Source: Sipunculus nudus
Lineage: Eukaryota > Annelida > Sipuncula > Golfingiida > Sipunculidae
NCBI GenBank assembly: GCA_026874595.1
Contig: CM049320.1
Coordinates: 50,976,714 to 51,040,713, forward strand
DNA: 64,000 nucleotides
Reading direction: 5' to 3'
Shown: one piece after another, positions 24,281 through 35,932 of the stretch
Position numbering within the stretch: position 1 is the stretch's first letter
Layout of the letters: the number at the start of each line of letters is the position of its first letter
The notes under the pieces: model-generated
Seen by the model: only the letters and a program-made list of their open reading frames with translations
The model's database searches: none
What the model was told of the DNA's origin: nothing
Program-made: the position numbers and the translations under genes

Positions 24281-25521
24281 ATCTGTCCAGGCTACCCATA
24301 TCGTATTTTTTTCACCATGAATGTTATGGATCAAGGTCGAAATTCTTCAAATGCCTCCATAAATTTACGGTCTTTTACCAATCTGCAAAAATTATTTAAA
24401 GGCTATATGTTGTTTTCAGTAATAGATCATCCAGGTGATTGAGTTTACTCTCATGTCTATCGGTTCCATAAATATCAAATCATTCTATATCAAAAGTTGG
24501 TTTCACGGACTGTTCTGGGAAAATTGGCAGTATGAATCAATATTATTTAAATATTTGCCGTCCATGTCTTTAATTATATAGTTGAGGCCAAGACAATGAT
24601 AATTGTTCCCCGGGCCAATTAAAAAAATCACAGCCAACTTGAGCATAACCATATTTGCTTTAAAATGCAACAAACTTGCAGTGTTACCGTCATGGGAGAA
24701 TGTAGGGAGGACATGGCCTCAAAGAAACCCAAACGTCAGGATTCTATATGTGTTATACATATATCCTGGCACCGACTTGCAAATTACATCCTTGCACTAC
24801 TATCGATATACCTACAGAGGTACCACAGTCAATATATAAGGCATCAGCAACAGGCATTAAGATAAAATATTTTTGTCTCTTAAACGGTCGAAATCATAAA
24901 CGTCAATTTCCAACTGACACTCGGTCTTCATATTTGTTATCATACAGTATCAGATACATTGTTTGCTTTGATCTATCTCCAGCAACTCTTTGTTTTGATT
25001 CCAGTAGTATCGTGTCTCTTATGATAGTCAGAAAAAATGCAATCTAGGCATACACAAATATATACCCATTTCCTCTCCATACTGTACCATTTAATAAAGA
25101 TACCCACAACGACCAACGACAGGCAACCATCAAAACAGGATTAACTGCGACTATGATGACAACTACTTGTATCGTTCATGACCCTGATCGCGAAATATAT
25201 GTACACTTAGGGACACCAAACTTAAAATTTAATAGAGATGTCCAGTTTTTATATGCATTGTCACGAAATATATTGAAAACGACGACTGGGGTAACATCGC
25301 TCTCCCTCAAAGAAGTACTCAACGGAGCCCTTACTCTAAATTGCTCTTTAAGTATATGATTCTTGTAATAACAAAGGCTCAATTGACATTCTGTTGATAG
25401 AGTAAAACAATTTTAATTTATCGATATTCTAAGATATATAAACATTAATATTGTTATGAATGCATACATGCCATGTCTTTGGTTTCCATTACGTAACATT
25501 ACCATGCCATGGTATATGTTT

Positions 25522-25748
25522 TCAAGAATTTCTTATGACTTTTTCGCAAACGGCCTTCCCATCTGACTCGCATTCCCTGTCAATCCATTTCCCATGGAAT
25601 GGATAGTGTACGCTAACACAGTTTTCTCTAGCAAAACCAGTTGGGTCATAAAGTGCCCAGTTTTCAAAGTCGATTGACTTATTGGTTGCTGCCCACACAA
25701 ATTTTCCCTCTTCTGCACGGTCATTAAGCGACAACCAGTTAGAGTCAT
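25522..25748 (-). CDS. Lectin exon 5: second half of the CTLD and stop
   Basis: Acceptor ttatcag. It encodes DDSNWLSLNDRAEEGKFVW, FENWALYDPTGFARENC and WIDRECESDGKAVCEK, ending RNS and TGA. Three of the four CTLD cysteines are here. A possible polyadenylation signal (ATTAAA on this strand) is at 25,412-25,417. Confidence 0.88.
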
Positions 25749-28340
25749 CTGATAAATGAAAATGTCATAGAATCGTTAAGATATAAAGGAAAATGAGAAA
25801 CCTCTACTGAATCTCATATCACAACTTTCATATATTTACAGCAGTGTGAAATATACAATGACTGGTGCATAATCTTTTCATAATTATTTTTCATTTTTAA
25901 TAAGCACAAATTAAATAATTAACTGATATGTTTAACAATAATAACCCTCATGCAACCAGATGGGGTCATTTATGACTCAAGCCATTTATTAATATGTGCA
26001 GTGTTTATAGTTGTTATCCAAAAAAACCTTTACTTCCAGTAATTTGTCAATTTTTTCCTTTAAATTTTTATAATTTCTTCATAGGAATTTCACTTTTGGG
26101 GTGGAAAGTATTATAAAATTCATATTGGATCTCTTGTGACCCCATGAAAGATAAGCGTTTCCCTTTAGATTATAGACTTGGAATTATGCTGTAATTGTCC
26201 ATGTATTATCCACATATTGCAATGTATTCCTTTGAACCATGACAACAGACCTGGGCTTTGCAAATTCCCTTGCCTCAGAAGTCTTAAGAATAAGATATTG
26301 GGTCATTATCAGGAATCCACCGAGCAAACCCAATATATACAATGTGACAAAATGTTTGTTACACCAGTCAGAATAGACTTGGTTTAGTTGGTTGCATTAG
26401 AAACTAACAGAGGAGTCAGGCAAATCTAAAGGACTTTGCATGACATTTCACCAAAAGAACCAAATACCAGAGTAGAAATCAATTGATTATTCCTAGGTTC
26501 AAGCAAGTATTTATAAGATTTGAAGTGTTGCATGGTTCCTCTTCATAGATGTTTTGATGGTTATATAATACTAGAACACCGTTATAATTAATTAGACCAA
26601 ACAAACCCCATCTATTATTTCTCTCCACGTTCTATTTCACCAGAGACAATAAGGTTTTAAGGAAGAAAACAGAGAATCATAGTCAAAATAAATGAAATTG
26701 TGTTCGCACACAATTCGTACAGTTGTTTTTTTTTCTTTTGTATTCTTTTTTCTTATAAATGGATGAAAACGATAAGTAACTGTCATTAGATTACCTTAGA
26801 AAAACTCTGATATAAAGAACTGAAGAAGCATAAGAAGGATCATTACAAAGAGAAGCGTTAACAAATGTTATTTCAGTGAAAGAAATGACGGGGTCTTAAA
26901 TTACCCCACTTGGTTATTTAAGTCGCAGGCTTTGTCGCTTTAGGGTTTCACAAGGTCCAGAAACAAGTAATCAACTACTAACATTTTAAAGAAGTTTTAA
27001 CTGTGACCAGTTTCTAACCACCCTAATCATATTACAAATAATGTCATTAATGATATTTTTATTTACCGAATATGTTCTCCCTGGCAACAAATTCATATTT
27101 TTTGACCAACCATTCCCATATATCCTCTTGCTCTTGTTTCGTTTCTATACTTAACAGGTCTGCATTTTTGTCAAGACATCGTGTTCTTGCTGATTTCCAG
27201 TCCATATATCCTGGCTCCAGGCTGTAATATGAAACGCTGCCATCCGGGTTTTGAAACTTATGTCCAGGTTTGAAATTGCCTCCTGAAACACATTCAAATT
27301 ATAAATGTTTGGTGAATAAATGGTATGACGATGTTCAGTACTTAACCTTTTTGTTGTTATAATTGTTGGTTGGCGATCTGAGTTATTAATGTTATAACCT
27401 GTATGCATCAATATTTTTGTACCCGATAGTTATGGCTAGAATGTAATCTAGTTATTGACTGACTACCTTTTGTCCGCCTAGTCTTCTTCATCCATGGATG
27501 CGTGGACATGGTGGCAAAATGAAAGTCGCTTTCCTGCTTCTCTGTCATCTGCAGCATTGCCCTGTTGTCTCTTCTCTGGAGCTTTTGTTGTTGTCGTTTT
27601 CCAAAGTTTTCTGTATAATGATAACTAATTTGAGTAATTTAATTTATTTCCTTTTTGTATTTTCTTTTAATTTGGATACTTTAATCGGAATATTAAATGG
27701 AAGCGGTATGTTCTCCTGTTCGCAGAATGGCAGATAATGATATTTAATATTATTTCATTAAGTGAAATAGAGTTCGGGCACCTATTTGAAGTAATTCGTA
27801 CGTATAAGTATTAATAATAAGGCCTTTATCACGTTTACTATTTTTCTTTCAAAGCTTGAATTCTTAAAATTCGCAGAAATGCAACGCAATTTATGCCCGA
27901 GAATTTTGTGAAGCTTTTCTATTTTTTCGCAGGTACATGGTGAAATATCCTTGAATGGACGAGTCCACATGTCTTGTTTAGATAAAGATTGGAGGCCAGG
28001 CACGATTTTTGAAAACCGCAGACACTTATACACTGCAACAGGGGCGTAACTGCGGAATAAGGCTTAATCTCAGTTTGAGTTGTTGTTTCTGATACAGCCT
28101 TGGTGTTTGCTATAATATGATACATGTGACCTCTAGTTGTTATGGCAACAGTCACACCTAGAAGAGAAGGTTGCATATACATAATTAGAAAAAATATAGT
28201 TCGTAAAATGAATACTGTGAGCATGACACCCACCTTCATATTTTGTTTTATTTAATTGATTGCCTTAACTAAAATGTAGTTGACAAATTGAACTCACCAA
28301 ATTTATATGATAACAAGAGGATTGCTATTGAAATATCCAT
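25522..28340 (-). CDS. Secreted PAN/apple plus C-type lectin domain protein (5 exons)
   Basis: Exons in transcript order are 28298-28340, 27937-28157, 27467-27548, 27067-27282 and 25522-25748. They join in phase to 262 residues plus TGA. Residues 1-19 form a hydrophobic signal peptide. Residues 45-82 match a PAN/apple core (LLQCISVC, CLAS, NKTCGLV; Cys 57, 61, 67, 78). A basic linker (89-115) follows. Residues 117-257 are a C-type lectin domain: MDWKSARTRC, ADLLSIET, NWLSLND, GKFVW, ENC, WIDREC, AVCE, with the four canonical cysteines at 151, 231, 247 and 255. The EPN/QPD sugar-specificity motif is absent and WND is replaced by WID, so calcium-dependent sugar binding may be weak or lost. It is probably secreted. 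In molluscs this class often serves as immune recognition proteins; that role is inference. The linker exon rests on phase and splice sites alone. Confidence 0.8.
27067..27282 (-). CDS. Lectin exon 4: first half of the CTLD
   Basis: 216 bp with acceptor gtttcag and donor gtaaat. It encodes FKPGHKFQNPDGSVSYY, MDWKSARTRCLDKNADLLSI and EQEDIWEWLVKKY. This is the first strand, first helix and second helix of a C-type lectin fold, with the first conserved Cys. Confidence 0.85.
27467..27548 (-). CDS. Lectin exon 3: linker (predicted)
   Basis: 82 bp between acceptor gctgcag and donor gtagtc. It encodes a polar, basic 27-residue linker (KQESDFHF, MKKTRRTK). It was chosen because it converts the phase-0 end of exon 2 to the phase-1 start needed by exon 4. 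No homology supports it. Confidence 0.45.
27937..28157 (-). CDS. Lectin exon 2: PAN/apple domain
   Basis: The acceptor is cttctag; the exon ends HSRIFHH before donor gtacct in phase 0. It holds all four PAN-like cysteines. Reading past this donor gives PAKK and a stop, so the splice is needed to reach the lectin domain. Confidence 0.7.
28298..28340 (-). CDS. Lectin exon 1: start codon and signal peptide
   Basis: ATG at 28340 opens MDISIAILLLSYKF. The donor gtgagt follows after one base of the next codon. The remainder of the signal peptide comes from exon 2 (GVTVA). The homologous exon at about 39.6 kb is broken. Confidence 0.75.
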
Positions 28341-28477
28341 ACTTCCTTAGCTTCAGTTCGTGACGGACCTTCTCCTTAGAGATGACAATTACATGGAAAC
28401 AAATATCATACGTTTTAATGATATTAAGATATGACATAGCTGTTCCACATTTTTCAAATATATATTTTAAAGTCTTA
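28341..28477 (-). promoter_or_regulatory. Presumed promoter / 5' UTR side of the lectin gene
   Basis: This lies immediately upstream of the lectin ATG. It is AT-rich, and no unambiguous TATA box, initiator or 5' splice site can be assigned by eye. Confidence 0.2.
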
Positions 28478-28635
28478 AATTTCTGAAAATATTTAAAATT
28501 TTTCTGTAATTAAAAGCCTTTTAAAATATATTTCTCTATGTCTGAAGCAATACATGAATTTCTGAAAATATTAAAAATTTTTCTGTAATTAAAAGCCTTT
28601 TAAAATATATTTCTCTATGTCTGAAGCAATACATG
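28478..28635. repeat. Two-copy 79-bp tandem duplication
   Basis: Units 28,478-28,556 and 28,557-28,635 are nearly identical (AATTTCTGAAAATAT, CTGTAATTAAAAGCC, CTATGTCTGAAGCAATACAT). A third, divergent partial unit follows at about 28,705-28,770. Confidence 0.9.
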
Positions 28636-30060
28636 AATTCAATTTCTGTTTTTACGAAGATATTTTGATGTATTTCAATTTTAAAATGATGCACGTTAGC
28701 TGCTGAAATTTCTGAAAAAAATGTATACCCTCTCGCTGTTAAAAGCCTCCTAGAATAAATTTCCCTACGTCCAAATCCAAACCTAAATTGAATTTCTCCT
28801 TTCATCTGTAGAAAGAATGGGTGACCTATTATAAGAATACGGGTGTGTGTCTATAAAAATAAGTACTACTTGAAATTAACCACTCTGCAATGACTAAAAT
28901 TAGGAACAGAAGTAAAACTAAGTAGAAGTCTGAGTAAAAGGAATCTAAAAGGAACCGGATATTTATGCCACCGGTATGTTAGTTCCCCAGCCATGTATCG
29001 ACCTGCTTACATCATATGGAAATTACCTTTGAAGCACGATCAATTATGCAAGTAAAAGGATATTTACACATATGGTGCCCCTTCCCTATCCATATAGCGT
29101 TTTGAAGCATAAAGAAACACAAGCCCTAATTAAAAACTGAGGTGCTTGTTGATTTTTACTTTTTACTGTTTTAAATAATTGAATATGAACAATACAGAAA
29201 AAAATCAATAGACCATTATATTTGTTATTCGTATTGTTTCATTATTATTCTTACCAACTCTAAAGCTATGACCTAGTCAAATTGTATAGCTTTTGTTCAG
29301 TTGAACGTGTTTTACATTTAAATAAACTGGTTTAATAAGTAAAACGGCAGCGCTTGTCACAGAAAGAATATTTCAGTTGGACAGGTATTCATATATCGAC
29401 CATTAGGGAGCACATATCAGATGGAATGACTTTATTCCTTATTTCCAATGTTTCCATTATTGGTATTTCAAAACATGTAGCAAATGTACAGCATATGACA
29501 TTTCCTGATCCACTGAACTATTTTCTGATTTTGTGTCCGAAATATACTTTGATGGTGACTGTCTTAGCATGCGCTAACAACTGAAAAAAAAAATCTGACA
29601 TATTTTGAACTTTTTTTATAGAAATTCAAATAAAAATAATTGATGTTACTGAATAATTTTACTTTTAAAAGCGAATGTATACATAAAAGGCCAAATGACG
29701 TTCCATTTGCTGTATGATTTCATATAATATTGTATACCCTTGACTTTTTTCTTTCCTATTGACTCTATGAACAAGTCAATATGTTATCATTGGAATTGAT
29801 GTGAGTTAAAAATATATCCAGTTAAGGGACCAAACATACCAATTTTCTAGTTTTATACTATTATATATTATATAAATAGTAGATGAAAGTCTGGATTCTG
29901 GTCGAAATTGGCATCAGTATCTGAGATTGCCTAGGTTTATATCATAATGTTTCCATGCTTTGTTCAACTGAACCTACGAAATGTGAGGTATATTAAAAAT
30001 ATATAGACTGTTGTATAGACTAGTTCTTTAGAAGAATTAGGCATTTGAGTGAATTTATTA

Positions 30061-33000
30061 AATTGACATGTTAACGGGGTCCCATACATTATTAACATAC
30101 GATGCACATATACATTGATATATATATATATATATATATATATATCTATATAAATTCATATTTATATCAATATTCTTTGTTTTTACCAGGTACAAGCGAA
30201 TGGCGTTAACATAAAGCGGAAAGAAGTGCTTGACTGTTACAACAAATACCATGAAGTTAGCACTGACTAAGCGACACAAGGGAAATTAGTACCAGTATCT
30301 CAAGTAGACATTATCCTATCAATTCTAATATAATTCCTCATTAGAACTTCATTCTAATTCCATCTTACCATTTATCTTTCAGAAACCGAACGTTATTATT
30401 TGCACTTATAGTTTTTCATTAGAAGCAATTCGTCTCTACATACCTCAGAAAAAGTCAGTTTAGTTGCTCTGCGCTAGGTCTGTAATACAATTCACGGCAT
30501 AATTCTTAACACAGGAATATTTGCATTTGTATAAAACGATTTGTTGTATATCAGTTAATTGTTTAAAAAAACACTAATCCCGCACACAATATCTATATGT
30601 GAACTTCTGGCAATTCCCCATACACTATGCATGGCCATGCTATACGTTGTTGACATACGATCTATCGACTGGTTATCAAGACATTATGTTTTACAATCGA
30701 GAAAAAGAACAACGAAATGATGAAATGTTCTATTTTAAGAAACAGATGAAATGTTTCTCAGATTGCCATCAAGTTATCAACTACGAATTTTATATAACTT
30801 CCTGTTTAGAATTTGGCGTTAATTGAAACTTTGTATTCTTGATAAAATTCTTTGCGAATTTTAATAAATTCTTGTAACACATTACAAGATTAGCGTCGGC
30901 ACCTGCAAATCAATTCGGGCATAACATTTTATACCGTTTTATTTTTATCTGCCTATGAGTACATGCATGTAAACACTGAGAGGATAACATACCGCCTTGT
31001 CTGAAACTGTTGGCCACAGAATAAATCTGCTCCTTGCCTTTTCATCTCACACATACCTTTTTGTCTTTCATTCATATCAAGCAATATTCGAATGATAATA
31101 ACAATGTCATTTCAACGACATAGCAGGTTAAATAATATACCGAAATCAATTTTGCCAAAAAGTATGCGTCTTATAAATAATAGTACACTTTACTGACACA
31201 CTGAGAGTTGGACTGAATGAGTACGTTAAGTAATAAATCCCTGAAAGACCCAAAATATGGTGTTATGGCTTTCCGACAGTAGCTCTACAACTCATCAAGT
31301 ATGACATTCTATCCTTATAGATGAACTAGTAATTCCTAAAAAAAATCCATTAATGGATCTTAAATACTCATTACATGACGAAAGTATATAATTTACTGCT
31401 GTTTGAGTCCTGAATAATCGACCTTTCTAGAACCATACTAAATTAACAACAAATTGGACCTTATATGGGTAAATTATTTAAATATTTAAATATGTTATTA
31501 TTTTAATTTGTTTGAGAAGGTATTCAAATCTGCCATTGGAAAATTACATAGTTTGTCAGCTGTTCGAGTTATTAATTGTTTCAACCTGATATTCTCAATT
31601 TGACTTATAAAACCGACCAAATGATATTTCAACCGGTTTCCGCGTGGAATATTTAACTCACGTGCTCCCTTGGAAACGATCCGCATATGAACGGACCGCT
31701 CATATGTCAAAGTCGTTATAATGGAGATCCCCCTGAATGCGACAATGCTTCTGTCATTGTGTTGGAAAAACAAGCAAGTGTAATCTATATTCTGTATCAC
31801 AGCTTCCAATTAACACCATATAATTGTAATTGAAAGAGCCATCAGCTTGTTGACAATGTACTGTGATCGACACATAATGCAATGAATCAATAGGTAGGGG
31901 TAAAGTGCTCCTGTTTAAAAATATATGTCAATATTCTGTGCCACACGTATTGGAAGCTCAATAATATTTTTATTATTTTATAATATTATCCGAAAAGTTG
32001 ATAATAAATCTTCACGGATAAACCTACTTCTAAGTACGCACCATATTTATTGTCTTCATGAAGTTTGCTAAATCATCAGATTGGTTTAAAATTTTTGAAA
32101 ACATTATGAAATGTGTTACGGAATTGAACATGCTTTGCTTTAGTTTAAAGGAAAATAATGACATTCACAAAGAAATCTTATGGCTTGACAGATATTTGCA
32201 AATTGAAAATAGTTAACAGATGAAACCTTTCATGAAGTGAATAGGCAATTGTCTCACATATATAGGCAGAGCATCTGTACCTCCCGGACACAGTAAACGA
32301 AATATTCAAGGAGTCCGTTTAATAATTTTATTTCTTAATATTATCTAAATTGTTGTTATGTAAACATGTAAAGTATTCTTTTCAATGTGGAATTTAAAAA
32401 AAGTAGTTATTTAACAAAACTGGTTTCAGTTTTAAGAATAATAACAAGCATCTACAAGTTTTGTATATTCTTACTTGAAATGGATATTTCTCAGCCATGT
32501 CTGGTACAAAACAAGATTTACTATATGTATTTGTTATCATGTATTCTACTGTGCGTATTTCTTTGTTTTGCCTTTTAAATGGAAAGTTTTTAATAGGTTG
32601 GCATTTAAAAAAAAATTTTAAATGTTAACAATCAAAATTTAATTGACTAAAAATCATAATTTCGAGAGTTTACACACTCCAAATAAGGATCCCTTTTAAC
32701 TATATGCCCACATAATGTTCAAAGAAACTATGTAGCTGTTACAGTTATGCTCGAATAAATGATTTAAAGCAAAATATAAGAAGTTCACTCAATAATTAAG
32801 TGTAAAGATCAACCATTAAATGTAAACCCAATATCCTAAACACTCAAATTTAGAAGACAGTCATAGCTTTTACATTATTAATGAACCACACACCAGTGGT
32901 TTGCATAATACTAAGGAACAAATAAAAAAAGTGCCTGCACTTTGTTATAAGACACTTCTGAGACCCGAAATTTCTGATTGGTTGAGAAAATATATTGTTT

Positions 33001-33500
33001 CTCAGATTGCTACTGAGAAATGTCAAAAAAGAATAATTTATTTAGAAATAGTTTGTATTATATACCAGTTTGTCACCTTGCACAGTCGGCAAAACTGGGG
33101 CAAAAGTATATTTTCTGATATTTCAAGGTGATGTATACAGTAATGTTTTCGAGGCAGTCGATCATGGACTAATTTTTGTAGAGGTACTTTGCTTGATACA
33201 GCCGGATGGTGTACTGAACATTATAAGAATATCCCTCTGTTTTAGAAAAATTTTGTTGAATCTAAAACATGGTCAAAAAAGGTAAAAAAAAAAAAACTAT
33301 GCGCATAGGCCTAATTTCATATTTTTTTTTAAAGACAGATATGTCTATGACCAAGGTGAGGCACGTTCTACTGTTTGGGGATGACAATCATAAAAATTTG
33401 TCCTTATTAAATCTTCTGAATTTCATTTTTTTATTGCCTGGAATAAGAAATGATGCAGTCAAACGCCCCAATCACTAGGCTACTTCTTATCCCTAAATTC
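30061..33500. other. Intergenic, one possible exon only
   Basis: Contains an (AT)n array at 30,117-30,152. A minus-strand frame of 103 residues at 31,498-31,809 has no recognised domain. At 30,190-30,270 on the + strand, an acceptor-like tttttaccag precedes a short open frame (VQANGVNIKRKEVLDCYNKY and more) ending in TAA. It looks exon-like, but no partner was found. Confidence 0.4.
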
Positions 33501-33526
33501 ATAATGATTCATCTGTGCCTTAAGAT

Positions 33527-33612
33527 AGTACAGTGAAACTTTGTGTTATAAGACTTACAAGGGAGCTGACAAAAATGGTCTTGATTCACAGGTGGTCATT
33601 TAGAATTCATGT
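33527..33612 (+). mobile_element. Mariner-like MITE fragment (TGACCACC family)
   Basis: TACAGTGAAACTTTGTGTTA... and a later GGTGGTCATTTAG resemble the ends of the element at 6,204-6,383. It is truncated. Confidence 0.4.
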
Positions 33613-34234
33613 GAATGTAGATGTATGTACCCTAATGATAAACAAGATGGTCAAAGAACATATACTAATTAAGTAACACCGTTAGGGGTGAAATAGACTA
33701 CCCCTTGGGGCCAGCATAATTTGACTGGTAAATTCTTAAATAGAGTCATACTGCTGGACTTGATTTCGTGGTCACCTCTAGGAAAGAGTACCGTGGACTC
33801 AAGGACTTGCAGCATTCTATTTAACCTAGTTCATCAAACACGACTCTCCGGGAGGCATGGTTGACATTAGCTATCGACAAATAGCGGATGCACTTGATAT
33901 TTTAGGGTTTGTGGTAATCTGAGGCAGATGTTGGTAGCTCAATCCAAAAGTCATCCACCAATTTCAATACGTTACCTATGATAAAAAAAAACCATCGGAG
34001 CAGACAATTAAGATTTCATGAGGATGACTAACGATACAGCTGACACGATACAATCAGCAAGGTAATTTTGAAAAAAAAACTGCTTAATAATCTTTTAAGG
34101 TGCTTTTTGAGAATTGCGCCTCCGTTGTGTCCTTTTTTTAACAAGTATCGTATATACGTGATACCCAACAATAAACATAGAATACCAAATAAATATTAGA
34201 ATACAAACATTTTTTAGATTAGAACTAGAAAAAG

Positions 34235-35932
34235 GCATCATCTTACGCCCTATAGTATTAGCAATTGAAAATTGGCAAAATGGTACGCCAATCTATTGAT
34301 ATTAAGGGATTACTATTTATAGATACGAAATTAAACAAAGCATTTTTGCGGATGAGACCATGTATCTTATAAAGACACATATTGTATGAATGCATTTTGA
34401 TTTCTGATAAAGACAGTTGCTAGATTGTCATCATCGACATCATTTAAAAAAAATGGAAAGGTAATATTTCAATTAACAAAAATTTCAAATTACATAATAC
34501 AGACATTAAAGATTGTCATCAGTTCAAGTTAACCAGCATATATGTGAAGCCGCGTGGATGGCAAAGTCTCTCGTAAATGAAACCTCAAACGGTTTCAGAT
34601 GGGTTGACCTGACAACGGAGGCACTGAAAATCCGTGGAGTATTGTATACATATAATAATAATTTATCAAGCTTATTTAATTAAGGGTGCTTGCAAAAATT
34701 AAAACACTTCTAAGCGTATGGAAACAGCGTTCTTTGTCAATATTAGGTAGAAATACGGCATTAAAGGCTTTTGGAATTTCAAAACTTACCTAAGATACTA
34801 ATGTTTAAGAATTCATTAAAACAGTTTAAAATGTGATGACAGTATTTATATTGAATGGAAGAAAACAAAAAAATTAAATATAATGTCATCATCAGCAGTC
34901 ATGAAAATGGGGGTATCAGGATGCCTGATCTTAAGCCGATCATAGAAACAAAACGATTTTTGTAGCTGAAGAAAATTATAACCGGAGACACCGAGAAAAA
35001 CACTATAATACCCAGTCTATACTTAAAATCCTTAAGTGGCATTAGAAATATTTTTGGCAATGTTGACTCTGTAGTATATTATGAGAACTACCTGGTTTTA
35101 TATGCGCTGTTTTTATATATGGAAGTCCTTTGCCTCAGGAGAACCAACATCACACCATCTTTTGAACAATAAATATATTAAGATCGAAGGCAGGTTTATC
35201 CACTTTAGACATTTAGATCACCTTGGTATAAAATACGTCTATTTTTTGTACAATGAGAGGTATGACAAACGGAAACTAAATGAAATAATGCCAAATAACC
35301 GCACGAATGATTACAACAATTACATCCGCTGGATGGCTTTGCGCATAGCAATTCCAATAAAATGCTCAGATATGATTGATGATCATAGAACACCCCCAAG
35401 GGATCTCTCGTTACCTAAACCTGTTGTGATATCTTTTAAGGGTGTAACTCTAGATTTAAAACTGCAAAACAAATATGATTTTTCTTTAATTTGCATCAGG
35501 CTGCTAATCTAGTTTCTAATACTACTTTACATATGTACCTCACACAATTACAATTTAGAATTCTAAATAATATACTTGCTGTTAATATAAATTTATATTG
35601 GTGGAAGATCGCCGACACAAAGAGATGTTTTTATTATTTTATTGCCAATGAATCTATTCATCATTTATTCTGTGAATGTCACATGTCAGTTACGTTTTAT
35701 TTACAAATCGAGAGCTGGGCTGAAAAGGCGAAAATAACAATGCTAGTTTCATGCCCACTATTAATGTACATAGATGTTGAGAAATCTTAATGTGGAAACT
35801 GATGAATATTTTTTATTGTTGTATGAATTCACCGTATTTATAAACAGATTAAACATGATGCCTCTGTCATTGAACCAGTTCGTGAAAAAACTGAATAATG
35901 TTAATTATTTGGAACGTCAAGTTTCATATTAA
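34235..35932 (+). pseudogene. L1-like non-LTR retrotransposon ORF2 remnant (3' half)
   Basis: Broken frames give VLAIENWQNGTPI, then FADETMYLI (the YADD catalytic box in altered form), followed by the long L1 C-terminal region. Recognisable pieces are INNK-like HHLLNNKYIKIEGRF, LGIKYVYFLYNE, RMLN-like LQFRILNNILAVN, a cysteine-containing IHHLFCECHMSV (the HLF.C.C motif), and a final INRLNMMPLSLNQFVKKLNN ending at TAA 35,930-35,932. Multiple frameshifts and stops make it inactive. Upstream RT domains are absent. Confidence 0.8.

Larger units (their letters stand above)
27707..30060 (-). repeat. Segmental duplication, parent copy (lectin 5' part and upstream)
   Basis: This segment has a colinear homologue at 38,990-40,885. 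The match starts near TCCTGTTCGCAGAATGGCAG, spans lectin exons 1-2, and continues upstream through GCAAGTAAAAGGATATTTAC and GGCATCAGTATCTGAGATTG. Lectin exons 3-5 lie outside it. Confidence 0.75.

Noticed and set aside
31498-31809. 103-residue minus-strand frame
   Set aside because: No family recognised. Composition and length are compatible with chance; left as unknown.
35081-35512. 143-residue + strand frame as a possible gene
   Set aside because: It is the C-terminal part of an L1-like ORF2 remnant, not a host gene.
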